64,000 bases of DNA from Algibacter pectinivorans (GTDB taxonomy: Bacteria > Bacteroidota > Bacteroidia > Flavobacteriales > Flavobacteriaceae), in NCBI RefSeq assembly GCF_900112595.1, contig NZ_FOMI01000007.1, forward strand, positions 76,078 through 140,077, read 5' to 3'. The notes under the pieces are model-generated. The model saw only the letters and a list, made by a program, of their open reading frames with translations, ran no database searches and was not told where the DNA came from. Of this stretch, positions 22,241 to 31,796 are shown one piece after another (the first letter of the stretch is position 1; each line of letters begins with the position of its first letter). The position numbers and the translations under genes are program-made.

Positions 22241-22603
22241 ATGGACGATATTACAGTAATTTATAAAAATAATTTTGGTTTAGTTTTTTACTGGAAGCGC
22301 TGCGCTGCAAAAAATTACAAAAAATTAAACCTAGTTTTTAATAATACTGCGTTACATTTAACAGAGGTTGAAATGCTTATATTTTCCGGACATATTGAAA
22401 CCGCTTTAAATAAATTAATAAAAATTAATAATACTAGCGACCAAGAACACCTTATGCATTTGGAAACTCCAACGCCTCAAGTAAGTTTTATTGTTAACTA
22501 TGAAGAGTTAATTTGTGTACAAAACCTAGTAGAAGGTGCTTTATTTGAGCTCGAATTAATTACTTGTTTAGACTATATTCATAATCAAAATAAAAGTAGC
22601 TAA
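22241..22603 (+). CDS. Small protein, diverged paralogue of the preceding CxxC gene
   Basis: This 120-residue protein shares its layout with the gene before it: FGLVFYWKRCAAKNYKKLNL aligns with GELYLCRDCHVYHLEFNNIY, followed by an N-rich turn, LHLTEVEMLIF and a C-terminal VNYEELICVQNLV segment. Only one of the two Cys positions is kept. The two-base gap marks it as the last gene of the PepSY operon. I infer a tandem duplication with divergence. Function is unknown. Confidence 0.65.
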   Translation: MDDITVIYKNNFGLVFYWKRCAAKNYKKLNLVFNNTALHLTEVEMLIFSGHIETALNKLIKINNTSDQEHLMHLETPTPQVSFIVNYEELICVQNLVEGALFELELITCLDYIHNQNKSS

Positions 22604-22674
22604 CCATATTAACCAGAAAGTAGATTTATAATAATTTTTGTAACACTCCTATCACATTACATTAAAACCAAATT

Positions 22675-22715
22675 ATTTTAAAAAAAAACACCATTAATCA
22701 AAGATTAACGGTGTT
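22675..22715 (-). terminator. Terminator after the tRNA-Pro/tRNA-Ser unit
   Basis: On the minus strand, AACACC-G-TTAATC pairs with GATTAA-T-GGTGTT around a three-base loop with one mismatch, followed by a run of about nine T. It follows tRNA-Pro and faces the end of the PepSY operon, so it may serve both directions. Confidence 0.7.
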
Positions 22716-22740
22716 TTAATATTGTCTATTCCCAGACTTG

Positions 22741-22815
22741 TCGGGGTGGCAGGATTCGAACCTGCGACCTCCGCGTCCCAAACGCGGCGCGATAACCGGG
22801 CTACGCTACACCCCG
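22741..22815 (-). tRNA. tRNA-Pro (anticodon UGG)
   Basis: The minus strand folds into a 75-base cloverleaf. Acceptor arms CGGGGTG and CACCCCG close it with discriminator A. The anticodon stem CCGCG/CGCGG holds the loop TTTGGGA with anticodon TGG, and the T-arm carries GGTTCGAATCC. The CCA end is not encoded. Confidence 0.97.
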
Positions 22816-22848
22816 ATTTGGTTATCTAAACTTCTATAAAGAAATTTG

Positions 22849-22937
22849 CGGAGAGACAGGGATTCGAACCCTGGGTAAGTGTTTCCACCTACGACGATTT
22901 AGCAAACCGCTCCTTTCGGCCACTCAGGCACCTCTCC
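22849..22937 (-). tRNA. tRNA-Ser (anticodon GCU)
   Basis: An 89-base class II tRNA. The acceptor arms are GGAGAGG and the matching CTCTCC with discriminator G. The D-arm contains TGAGTGGCCGAAAGGAGC, the anticodon loop is TTGCTAA, there is a long variable arm (TAGGTGGAAACACTTACC), and the T-arm has GGTTCGAATCC. It lies 33 bases upstream of tRNA-Pro and probably shares its transcript. Confidence 0.97.
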
Positions 22938-23036
22938 AGTATTTTAATATAAGAACGTGCATTTAATTTCAAACGCGGATGCAAATTTAGTTTTTATCTT
23001 AAATAACACAAATATTTTTTAACTTTTTTTTACTTT

Positions 23037-25091
23037 TTATTCAGGATATTCAATTCTTAAATGGTAAATATTTGCAAGCTTGTGTTTTAGCACTTTTTTA
23101 ATAGATTGAATTTCTTTAAAAGTAATGTTAGCATTTAAAAACTGCCCTTCTTCTATTTGTTTATTTATAATTTTTTCTACAAACGCTTCAATTTTAGTTG
23201 AAGTTGGCTCTTTTAAACTTTTTGAAGCTGCTTCAATACTGTCACACATCATTAAAATAGCCGTTTCTTTACTAAACGGTTTTGGCCCCGGGTAACTAAA
23301 ATCTAACTTGTCTATATCTAAATCTGGATAGTCCTTTTTCTCCTGCATATAAAAATAATACACAACACTAGTGCCGTGATGCGTGCGTATAAAATCAATT
23401 ACTCGATCTGGTAAATTATTTTTTCTAGCTATTTCTATGCCATCAATAACATGGTCTGTTATTATTCTAGCACTTTCCTTTGAAGATAACTCGTCGTGCG
23501 GATTAATTCCTGTAGACTGGTTTTCTGTAAAATACGTTGGGTTTTTCATTTTACCAATATCATGATATAATGCTCCTACTCTAGCTAACATGGCATTTGC
23601 TCTTATTTCGTTTGCAGAAGCCTCTGCTAAATTAGCTACGTTTAAAGAATGATGAAATGTTCCTGGTGCTTTATTAGAAAGTTCTTTAAGCAGTTTACTA
23701 TTGGTATCAGAAAGTTCTAAAAGTGATACATCTGAAACTAAACCAAAAAGCTTTTCGTAGGCATAAATTAAAGGCTGCACAAACAAGGTGGCTAAACCGC
23801 ATAAAATAAACCAAATAAACGTTTCCCACTTTAAAGACTCTACACTGCCCTCATGTATTACAAAAAAAGCAAAATAAGCTATGATATATATTAGTGTTAT
23901 TTGACCTACAGATATAAACAAATTAGCTCGTTTATAAAGCTCGGAAACGGTTAAAATAGTAACTATACCTGCTATAATTTGCAAAAACAAATACTCGTAA
24001 CTATTAGGCACAATAAATCCTAATAAAAGCACTGTTAATACGTGAGCAAATAAACCTAAACGTGCATCAAAAAAAGCTTTAAATACTAAGGGTAAAATAC
24101 AAATAGGAACTATATAAATGTATTTAGAATCGTATTTTACAACCAGTGTGGTTATAAATACCATTAATAAGATATTAAAAAATATAAACGTAACTTTTGT
24201 ATTATTTTCAAAAACGGTAATTCTATACTTTCGTAAAAAAAGAAGCAGCATTAATAAAGCTAAAGCAACTAGTAACGTATAAGCAAACAAAACCCAATTA
24301 TAATTAGATTCATTCCATACCTGCGACTCATATTCTAACTGTAGTGATTTTAAAATTTGATACTTATCACCTTCTATAACTTCACCTTTAGAAATAATTA
24401 AAGTTTCTTTTGCAATACTTCCTCTCGTATATGATATTCGGCTTAACTCATCATTAATAGCCTTATCGGTAAAACTTTTGTTGTACGTAATATTTGGCTC
24501 TATTAAATCAAAACAAAATGCCAAAAATTGGGCTTTAAAACTAGATAAATTACTTTTTGCCAATTGGTATTCTATAACTCGATCTAAATCATTCTGCTTT
24601 ATAAGGTTGGAGTAAAAACCTTCTTGTTTTTTTTCTCTTCCATCTAAAATTACAATAGATTTATCTAAGTCAAAATTATAATTTTCACTTAAAACGCCAT
24701 AACTATATAATTCTGACACAACACGTTTTCCTGCATCAAATAAACTTTTAGAAATATTAGTAGGTATTGTATCTGGAAACGAATATTTAAACTGTTTACT
24801 AAAGGACTCTGTAACTTTATTATATACAGTATTATCTATATCAAAATATAATATACTATGGTCTAATATTCGCTTTTTCTCTAAAGCAATTTCGGCATCG
24901 GTTTTTTTTATTGCGAAATCAAACGGAGCTTGTAAGCTTTCGGACTGCCATGGCTTACCTTTTTCAAAACTATATTTAAATTTTCCACTTTTAGGAAATA
25001 AATACACAATTAAAAAAGTAGTGCTTATAAACAACAATACTTTATAAATTAAAGCGTGATTTTTGTATAATTTATTTATAACGTCTTTCAT
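23037..25091 (-). CDS. pgpH: PgpH-type 7TM-HD phosphohydrolase, probable cyclic-di-AMP phosphodiesterase
   Basis: This 684-residue membrane protein has an N-terminal helix (residues 16-32), an extracytoplasmic 7TMR-HDED region to about 265, seven membrane helices (about 268-450) and a cytoplasmic HD domain. The metal-binding His-Asp pair is in GALYHDIGKMKNP near residue 510, preceded by GTFHHSLNVANLAE and followed by IRTHHGTSVVYYF. This is the layout of PgpH, which hydrolyses c-di-AMP. The length matches the family. It is a single-gene unit downstream of a divergent gap and upstream of the two tRNAs. Confidence is high for the fold and good for the substrate. Confidence 0.9.
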   Translation of the reverse strand: MKDVINKLYKNHALIYKVLLFISTTFLIVYLFPKSGKFKYSFEKGKPWQSESLQAPFDFAIKKTDAEIALEKKRILDHSILYFDIDNTVYNKVTESFSKQFKYSFPDTIPTNISKSLFDAGKRVVSELYSYGVLSENYNFDLDKSIVILDGREKKQEGFYSNLIKQNDLDRVIEYQLAKSNLSSFKAQFLAFCFDLIEPNITYNKSFTDKAINDELSRISYTRGSIAKETLIISKGEVIEGDKYQILKSLQLEYESQVWNESNYNWVLFAYTLLVALALLMLLLFLRKYRITVFENNTKVTFIFFNILLMVFITTLVVKYDSKYIYIVPICILPLVFKAFFDARLGLFAHVLTVLLLGFIVPNSYEYLFLQIIAGIVTILTVSELYKRANLFISVGQITLIYIIAYFAFFVIHEGSVESLKWETFIWFILCGLATLFVQPLIYAYEKLFGLVSDVSLLELSDTNSKLLKELSNKAPGTFHHSLNVANLAEASANEIRANAMLARVGALYHDIGKMKNPTYFTENQSTGINPHDELSSKESARIITDHVIDGIEIARKNNLPDRVIDFIRTHHGTSVVYYFYMQEKKDYPDLDIDKLDFSYPGPKPFSKETAILMMCDSIEAASKSLKEPTSTKIEAFVEKIINKQIEEGQFLNANITFKEIQSIKKVLKHKLANIYHLRIEYPE

Positions 25092-25471
25092 GTTTCTGCT
25101 CTAAATACTCCTTTATTAAATCTAATACCCGATTACTTTCGCACTTTAATTTTTGCTTTAAACTATTAAGTTATATTTAATTTAATTAGTATAATTATCA
25201 AATGTAATAAATTTATTGTCTTTTACCTGGTTTTACAAGGTAGTCCTTCTAACAATTTTAGTTTGCTTAATGTTCTATTAAAAACGTAGCTAGGGTATAA
25301 ATATTTAACGCTTTACTTAAAGTTTAAACTTAAAAAAAGTTAAAAACACGGGTTAATACACACTCTTTTAATTTAATGAAGAAGCTTAAAAACTAGTTCT
25401 ATTCTAAACCTTTAAATTTCTACTAAAAAATCGTTATTTTCGCAAGTAGTATACTAAAAACGTGTTATTAA
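25092..25471. other. Divergent intergenic region between pgpH and the thiolase gene
   Basis: This 380-base A+T-rich gap must hold promoters for both flanking genes. A TATTTTCG at about 25434 resembles a -7 box for the thiolase gene but is not an exact match. I see no ORF, stable hairpin or repeat. Confidence 0.6.
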
Positions 25472-26650
25472 ATGAATAAAGAAGTCGTTATTGTTTCTGC
25501 CGTTAGAACTCCTATAGGGAGTTTTTTAGGTTCTTTATCAACTATTTCCGCACCTAAATTAGGTGCTATAGCTATTCAAGGGGCTTTAGAAAAAATAAGT
25601 TTAAACCCAGAACTTGTTGAAGAAGTTTTAATGGGTAACGTTGTACAAGCAGGAACAGGACAGGCTCCGGCAAGACAGGCTGCAATTTTTGCGGGTATTC
25701 CAAATACAGTACCTTGTACAACTGTTAATAAAGTTTGTGCCTCTGGAATGAAAGCTGTAATGCAAGCAGCACAATCTATAGCCCTAGGAGACGCAAATAT
25801 TATAGTTGCTGGCGGTATGGAAAACATGAGTTTAATCCCGCACTATTTATACGCAAGAAACGCAACAAAATTTGGGTCAACTACGTTGGTAGATGGTATG
25901 CAAAAAGATGGGTTGGTAGATGTTTACCATAAAAACGCTATGGGTGTATATGCAGATTTATGTGCTACTAAATATAAATTTTCTAGAGAAGATCAAGATG
26001 CATACGCTATAAATTCCTATAACAGGTCTGCCAAAGCTTGGGAAAATGGCAAATTTAATAACGAAATAGTACCTGTTGAAGTGCCTCAACGCCGCGGAGA
26101 ACCTATTATTGTGATTAAAGATGAAGAGTACAGCAAAGTAAAAATGGATAAAATTCCGCAATTACAACCTGCTTTTTCTAAAGATGGTACAGTAACTGCT
26201 GCAAACGCTTCGACTATAAATGATGGTGCAGGTGCTATGGTTTTAATGAGTAAAGAAAAAGCCCAAGAATTAGATCTAAAAGTTTTAGCAACAATAAAAA
26301 GTTATGCTGATACTGCTCATGAACCGGAGTGGTTTACAACATCCCCATCAAAAGCTCTACCTAAAGCTTTAAATAAAATTGGAATGGAGTTAGACGATGT
26401 AGATTTTTTTGAGCTCAATGAAGCGTTTTCTGTTGTTGGTTTAGCTAACATGAAAATATTAGGTCTTTCTAATGAGCGCGTAAATGTTAATGGCGGTGCT
26501 GTTTCATTAGGACACCCTTTGGGGTGTTCTGGAGTAAGAATATTAATTACATTATTAAACGTACTAGAGCAAAATAATGCAAAAATTGGTGCCGCAGCAA
26601 TTTGCAATGGTGGCGGTGGTGCATCTGCAATGATTATTGAACGCCCCTAA
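25472..26650 (+). CDS. Acetyl-CoA C-acyltransferase (thiolase)
   Basis: This 392-residue enzyme carries the full thiolase signature set. The acyl-accepting Cys is in TVNKVCASGMKA near residue 89, NEAF occurs in ELNEAFSVV, the catalytic His is in GGAVSLGHPLGCSG and the second catalytic Cys is in CNGGGGASA near the C-terminus. It condenses or cleaves acyl-CoA chains in fatty acid breakdown or acetoacetyl-CoA formation; sequence alone does not separate biosynthetic from degradative types. It stands alone on the plus strand, followed at 90 bases by an NlpC/P60 peptidase gene. The length is exactly typical for thiolases. Confidence 0.95.
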   Translation: MNKEVVIVSAVRTPIGSFLGSLSTISAPKLGAIAIQGALEKISLNPELVEEVLMGNVVQAGTGQAPARQAAIFAGIPNTVPCTTVNKVCASGMKAVMQAAQSIALGDANIIVAGGMENMSLIPHYLYARNATKFGSTTLVDGMQKDGLVDVYHKNAMGVYADLCATKYKFSREDQDAYAINSYNRSAKAWENGKFNNEIVPVEVPQRRGEPIIVIKDEEYSKVKMDKIPQLQPAFSKDGTVTAANASTINDGAGAMVLMSKEKAQELDLKVLATIKSYADTAHEPEWFTTSPSKALPKALNKIGMELDDVDFFELNEAFSVVGLANMKILGLSNERVNVNGGAVSLGHPLGCSGVRILITLLNVLEQNNAKIGAAAICNGGGGASAMIIERP

Positions 26651-26740
26651 CATATAAGTTACAAACCAATAGCATAGTAGTACTCCAAATGAACTTAAGC
26701 ACTATTTTTCCTTTTAGAAATTTTATAACACTATTTTTTA

Positions 26741-27490
26741 ATGCAGTACGGTATTTGTAATTTAAGCATTGTTCCGCTTCGAAATGAGCCAGCAGATGTT
26801 AGTGAATTAATTTCACAGGTCCTTTATGGCGATTTTTTTAAAATTTTAGAACAACGAAAGCAGTGGGCCAAAATTAGGCTAGCGTTTGATAATTATGAAG
26901 GCTGGATAGATAATAAGCAGTATATCGAAATAACAGAACAACAATACAAGGTTATCCATAAGGAAACCCCTGTATTATCTACAGACCTAGTTGAATTTAT
27001 CGAGGATAAAAACCAGCAATTATTCCCTATCGTTATTGGCTCTAGCTTAAATGGACTATCATTGATAAACCATAACTACGAAGGTAATTTTGTTAACCTA
27101 CAAATAGATAAAACCAATATTATTAAAACAGCATATATGTATTTAAATACACCTTACTTGTGGGGTGGAAAAACACCTTTTGGTATTGATTGCTCTGGAT
27201 TTACACAAATGGTATACAAGCTTAATGGTTATAAGTTATTACGTGACGCTTCGCAGCAGGCAACTCAAGGAGAGGCCTTAAGCTTTATTGAGGAAAGTGA
27301 ACCGGGTGATTTAGCTTTTTTTGATAATAGTGAAGGTATTATTACCCATGTAGGTATTATTATGAAAGATAACTATATTATACACGCTCACGGCAAAGTT
27401 AGAATTGATCGCTTAGACCATTCTGGCATCTATAACATTGACCAAAAAAGGCACACACATAAACTACGGGTTATAAAAAAGATAATATAA
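26741..27490 (+). CDS. C40-family NlpC/P60 cell-wall peptidase
   Basis: This 249-residue protein has an N-terminal SH3-like half (VPLRNEPADVSELISQVLYG, WIDNKQY) and a C-terminal NlpC/P60 domain. The nucleophile Cys is in PFGIDCSGFTQMVY, the catalytic His in ITHVGIIM, and a third polar residue in IIHAHGKVRID. Such enzymes cut gamma-D-Glu-diaminopimelate bonds in peptidoglycan stem peptides. No signal peptide is evident at the start I use, so it may act in recycling in the cytoplasm or be exported in another way. Its stop codon lies inside the left arm of a long hairpin terminator shared with the convergent TPR gene. Confidence 0.92.
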   Translation: MQYGICNLSIVPLRNEPADVSELISQVLYGDFFKILEQRKQWAKIRLAFDNYEGWIDNKQYIEITEQQYKVIHKETPVLSTDLVEFIEDKNQQLFPIVIGSSLNGLSLINHNYEGNFVNLQIDKTNIIKTAYMYLNTPYLWGGKTPFGIDCSGFTQMVYKLNGYKLLRDASQQATQGEALSFIEESEPGDLAFFDNSEGIITHVGIIMKDNYIIHAHGKVRIDRLDHSGIYNIDQKRHTHKLRVIKKII

Positions 27491-27526
27491 AAAAAGCCGC
27501 TTTAAGGCGGCTTTTTTTATATTATC
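27481..27526. terminator. Bidirectional terminator, perfect 20-bp inverted repeat
   Basis: The left arm 27481-27500 and right arm 27507-27526 are exact reverse complements around a six-base loop. The GC core GCCGC/GCGGC is flanked by seven A on one side and seven T on the other, so it works in both directions. It separates the convergent C40 peptidase and TPR genes and includes the last codons of the peptidase gene. Confidence 0.92.
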
Positions 27527-27552
27527 TTTTTTATGTTTGGTAATCCATATTA

Positions 27553-28803
27553 CTATTTTCCCGACACAGACGCTGCTTTATCGCTCATTTCATTAGCTTT
27601 AGCTGTTTCACCTAAAGCTAAGTAAATGTTTTTTAATTGAATATAAATATCCGATTTAGTATTTGAATTCTTACTTATAAAATCAAGTAATACATTAGCT
27701 CCGTCTTTAAACAATTGATTCTTTTCAACTTTATATTGTTCATATTTCACATCATCGGCTTTACTTGTTCCTAATTTACCCATAGTTGCAATAACCATAT
27801 TTCCTTTTTCAATATAGTAATTTGAAAGATTTAGTGCTGCATCACTATAACTAGGATCTATACTTAATACCGTTTCGAAAGATTTTTTAGCTGCCTCTAA
27901 ATCTCCTTTATTCATGCTAACAACACCAACGTTATAATGCAATGCGGCGTTATTTGGCTGTTTAACTAAGGCTTGCTCTATTAAATTTTTAAATTTATCT
28001 TCATCTTTCAACTGTAAATAAATATTAGCCTCGTTAATAATTAGATCTACATTGTCTGGGTTTTCTGCCCTAGCGTCCTTAATTGCAGAAAGTGCCTTTT
28101 CGTTATCGCCATTAGAAATATAAATAAGTGCAATATTTTTAACAATCTCCGGTTTTTTAGATTCCGTTTTACGCTCACCAGGCTTTATATAAGTTCCAGT
28201 TTTAACGTATAAATCACGAGTTTCTTTAGTTAAAATCTCTTCTTCGCCTGTTTCCTTATTTGTAGCAAAATACTCTTTTGTAATACCCGTATAGTTTAAA
28301 TCTTTAAGCTCTTCATAAAATCCTAGAGCTCTATCGTATTCTTGTTCGTTAATTGCAGTTGCAGCAGCAAAATACAGAAACATAGTATCCTTAGTTTTTA
28401 CCCTATATGCTTTTTCAAAATACTTTGAGGCTTTAGAATAGTTTTGGTCTTTATACGCCTTGTCTCCTATGGTTATTAAATTGTTAGAAATTGTTTGTTT
28501 TAATACCTTAATTTCATCCCCATATACATCTTTTGCTTTATTAAAGTTCTCCAATACAGCTCCAATATCACTAAGACTTCCTTTTCCATTAGCGTATAAA
28601 ACTTGTCCTTTTAAAAAGTATAACTTAGCTTTTAACTTATCGTCCATACCGGACAATAAGCCTTCAGCCTGAGTTATGGCTGTTTTAGCTTCAGCGAAAT
28701 TATTATTTTTAATAGCCTTTTCGACAAGTTTCAATTCCTTTTTCTGTGCAAATGTAAATGCACTTATTGAAAATGCTAAAGCGATGATTAATTGTTTTTT
28801 CAT
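27553..28803 (-). CDS. Exported tetratricopeptide-repeat protein
   Basis: This 416-residue protein has a signal peptide (LIIALAFSISAFTFAQ) and then TPR units spread over its length, for example YSKASKYFEKAYRVKTKDTM, NEKALSAIKDARAENPDNVD and LEAAKKSFETVLSIDPSYSD. TPR arrays mediate protein contacts; there is no catalytic motif. It starts 17 bases after gyrA on the same strand and is probably its co-transcribed follower. The role is unknown. The periplasmic location is inferred from the signal peptide and the lack of a lipobox. Confidence 0.9.
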   Translation of the reverse strand: MKKQLIIALAFSISAFTFAQKKELKLVEKAIKNNNFAEAKTAITQAEGLLSGMDDKLKAKLYFLKGQVLYANGKGSLSDIGAVLENFNKAKDVYGDEIKVLKQTISNNLITIGDKAYKDQNYSKASKYFEKAYRVKTKDTMFLYFAAATAINEQEYDRALGFYEELKDLNYTGITKEYFATNKETGEEEILTKETRDLYVKTGTYIKPGERKTESKKPEIVKNIALIYISNGDNEKALSAIKDARAENPDNVDLIINEANIYLQLKDEDKFKNLIEQALVKQPNNAALHYNVGVVSMNKGDLEAAKKSFETVLSIDPSYSDAALNLSNYYIEKGNMVIATMGKLGTSKADDVKYEQYKVEKNQLFKDGANVLLDFISKNSNTKSDIYIQLKNIYLALGETAKANEMSDKAASVSGK

Positions 28804-28820
28804 TTTAAATAATATTAAAT

Positions 28821-31385
28821 TTAAGATTCAGTGTTATTATTGTCTATATTAGTATCAAGAGTTGTGCCATCATCTGAAGCCTCAATGTTTTCGCTATTTT
28901 CAGCGATTATCACATTGCCATCTTCATCTAATTCCACCTCATCTTCATCATGCATTACTTTTGCAACAGCAGCAATGGAGTCTTTACCCTTTAGGTTAAT
29001 TAATTTAACACCTTGAGTGGCACGACCCATAACTCGTAAATCTTTTACAGCCATTCTAATTGCTATACCAGATTTATTGATAATCATTAAATCATCATCG
29101 TCTGTTACATTTTTAATAGACACTAAGTTACCTGTTTTTTCGGTAATTGAAATGGTTTTTACGCCTTTTCCGCCACGATTGGTAATTCTGTAGTCTTCTA
29201 AGCTTGAACGTTTACCATAACCGTTCTCTGAGACTACTAATACATTACTCTCCATATCATCGACGGCAATCATACCAATTACCTCGTCTGTTTTTTCATC
29301 TTGTAAACGAATACCTCTTACACCTGATGCTCCACGTCCCATAGGTCGTGTTTTAGCTTCTTCAAAACGAATAGCTTTACCAGATTTTAGTGCTAACATA
29401 ACTTGACTTTCGCCTGTTGTTAATTTAGCTTCTAATAATACATCGTCGTCTTTAATTGTAATCGCATTAATTCCGTTTGTTCTAGGACGCGAATATTGCT
29501 CTAAAGAGGTCTTTTTTACCTGACCTTTTTTAGTAGCCATAATTACGTAATGATTATTAATATACTCTTCATCTTTTAAATCTTGAGTACAAATAAACGC
29601 CATTACCTTATCGTCCTGCTCGATATTTATAAGGTTTTGAATGGCACGCCCTTTAGATGTTTTACTACCTTCAGGTATTTCGTAAACGCGCATCCAGAAA
29701 CATTTTCCTTTCTGGGTAAAGAATAACATGTATTGGTGGTTGGTACCAACAAATAGATGCTCTAAGAAATCTTCATTTCTTGTGGTAGATGCTTTTTGCC
29801 CTACACCACCTCTATTTTGAGTTTTGTATTCTGTTAATGAGGTACGTTTAATATATCCTGCATGCGAAATAGTGATTACCACTTTTTCGTTAGGAATCAT
29901 ATCTTCAATACTTAAATCGCCACCAGCGTATTCAATTACAGAACGACGCTCATCTCCATATTTATCTCTTACAACTTCCAACTCGCCTTTTATGATATCC
30001 ATACGACGCTCTTTCTTGTCTAGAATATCTTTAAGATCGATAATGGTTTTCATTATGTCTTCGTACTCGCCACGTAACTTATCTTGCTCTAAACCTGTAA
30101 GCTGACGCAATCTCATTTCTACAATTGCCTTAGCTTGAATTTCTGAAAGTTTAAAACGTTCTATTAAGTTTGTTCTTGCTTCATCGGCGTTTGAAGATGC
30201 TCTAATTATTTTTATTACTTCATCAATATTATCAGAAGCTATAATTAAACCTTCTAAAATATGAGCACGCTCTTCTGCTTTACGCAATTCGTAAGTGGTA
30301 CGTCTAACAACTACCTCATGTCTATGCTCAACAAAATAATGGATTAATTCTTTTAAGTTTAATAATTGCGGACGCCCATTAACTAATGCAATATTATTTA
30401 CACTAAATGAAGATTGTAGCGCCGTATATTTAAATAACTTATTTAAAACGATATTTGGGATAGCATCGCGTTTTAAAACGTAAACAATGCGCATTCCGTT
30501 TCTATCAGACTCATCTCTAATAAGCGAGATACCTTCTAGCTTTTTATCGTTAACTAAGTCGGCAGTTTTCTTAATCATATCTGCCTTATTCACTTGGTAC
30601 GGAATCTCGTCAACAATAATACATTCACGACCATTTACCTCTTCAATATTGGTTTTAGCACGCATTACAATACGCCCTCTACCCGTATGAAAAGCTTCTT
30701 TTACACCATCGTAACCATAAATTGTTCCTCCTGTTGGAAAATCTGGTGCTTTTATGTGTGTAATTAGCTCGTCAATTTCAATATCATTATTTTCAATGTA
30801 TGCTATTGTACCATTAACAACTTCGGTTAAATTGTGAGGTGGCATATTTGTAGCCATACCTACTGCAATACCAGAAGCTCCGTTAACCAATAATCCTGGA
30901 ATACGAGTTGGTAAAACTGTTGGTTCCTGTAAGGTATCATCAAAATTTAATTTATGATCTACAGTTTCCTTATCAATATCTGCCAACATGTCCTCAGAAA
31001 TTTTGCGCATACGCGCTTCTGTATAACGCATTGCTGCAGGACTATCTCCATCAATTGACCCAAAGTTACCTTGACCATCTACCAGCATATAACGCAAACT
31101 CCATTCCTGAGCCATACGCACCATAGCATCGTATACTGAGGTATCACCGTGTGGGTGATACTTACCTAAAACCTCTCCAACTATTCTTGCGGACTTTTTA
31201 TGTGCTGTGTTAGCTCTAACACCCAGTTCGTGCATACCGTAAAGTACACGTCTATGAACCGGTTTTAAACCATCTCTTACATCTGGTAAAGCACGTGACA
31301 CAATGACCGACATTGAATAATCAATGTAAGCCGATTTCATCTCATCCTCAATATTAATAGGGATCAATTTTTCTCCTTCTGCCAT
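28821..31385 (-). CDS. gyrA: DNA gyrase subunit A
   Basis: This 854-residue protein is the DNA-cutting subunit of gyrase. The catalytic Tyr is residue 121 in [13 protein letters not shown]. The quinolone region reads [20 protein letters not shown], with Thr82 and Asp86 in place of the Ser and Asp usual in enterobacteria. The C-terminal domain contains the GyrA box region ([11 protein letters not shown]) and six blade repeats such as [11 protein letters not shown] and [11 protein letters not shown]. The GyrA-box sequence and blade number favour GyrA over ParC. An acidic tail (about the last 50 residues, [11 protein letters not shown] onward) follows. It is co-directional with the TPR gene and divergent from clpC. 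Confidence 0.96.
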   Translation of the reverse strand: MAEGEKLIPINIEDEMKSAYIDYSMSVIVSRALPDVRDGLKPVHRRVLYGMHELGVRANTAHKKSARIVGEVLGKYHPHGDTSVYDAMVRMAQEWSLRYMLVDGQGNFGSIDGDSPAAMRYTEARMRKISEDMLADIDKETVDHKLNFDDTLQEPTVLPTRIPGLLVNGASGIAVGMATNMPPHNLTEVVNGTIAYIENNDIEIDELITHIKAPDFPTGGTIYGYDGVKEAFHTGRGRIVMRAKTNIEEVNGRECIIVDEIPYQVNKADMIKKTADLVNDKKLEGISLIRDESDRNGMRIVYVLKRDAIPNIVLNKLFKYTALQSSFSVNNIALVNGRPQLLNLKELIHYFVEHRHEVVVRRTTYELRKAEERAHILEGLIIASDNIDEVIKIIRASSNADEARTNLIERFKLSEIQAKAIVEMRLRQLTGLEQDKLRGEYEDIMKTIIDLKDILDKKERRMDIIKGELEVVRDKYGDERRSVIEYAGGDLSIEDMIPNEKVVITISHAGYIKRTSLTEYKTQNRGGVGQKASTTRNEDFLEHLFVGTNHQYMLFFTQKGKCFWMRVYEIPEGSKTSKGRAIQNLINIEQDDKVMAFICTQDLKDEEYINNHYVIMATKKGQVKKTSLEQYSRPRTNGINAITIKDDDVLLEAKLTTGESQVMLALKSGKAIRFEEAKTRPMGRGASGVRGIRLQDEKTDEVIGMIAVDDMESNVLVVSENGYGKRSSLEDYRITNRGGKGVKTISITEKTGNLVSIKNVTDDDDLMIINKSGIAIRMAVKDLRVMGRATQGVKLINLKGKDSIAAVAKVMHDEDEVELDEDGNVIIAENSENIEASDDGTTLDTNIDNNNTES

Positions 31386-31796
31386 ATATAAATTAATTTA
31401 GTTATATGTAAATTTCTTAACACGCTAATATAAGAATTCCAATAGTTACAGAACGACTATAAAGGCTCCTTTTTCACGTAATTTATTAACAATTTAAACG
31501 ACTTATTTCGTTAATAAGTATGAGCGTTAAAATTTTGATTTAATAAAGATTTTTTCGTCAATTAGCACTAAGTAGACAAAACATTTAGATTTTTAGGTTT
31601 CTTACTTTTTTTAGCCGTATAAAATTTTACTACCGCAAATTACGCGTATCTATTTTATTTGCTTTAACAGATGTTAATTTTAAGACTTAAAATCTTGTTA
31701 AAACCATAATGTTTTTACTATTAACACATTTTTAGGTATAGTTTTTGACTTTAGTTAAAATGTTTTACTATTTTTAATGCAGAAAGGACACGATTT
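31386..31796. other. Divergent intergenic region between gyrA and clpC
   Basis: This 411-base gap holds the promoters of both flanking genes. A perfect dyad ACTTATT-5 nt-AATAAGT lies at 31501-31519 and could be an operator, but nothing ties it to a known regulator. No ORF or RNA gene is seen. Confidence 0.55.

Noticed and set aside
31501-31519. CtsR/HrcA-type heat-shock operator before clpC
   Set aside because: The ACTTATT/AATAAGT dyad does not match CIRCE or CtsR boxes; it is left as an unexplained dyad.
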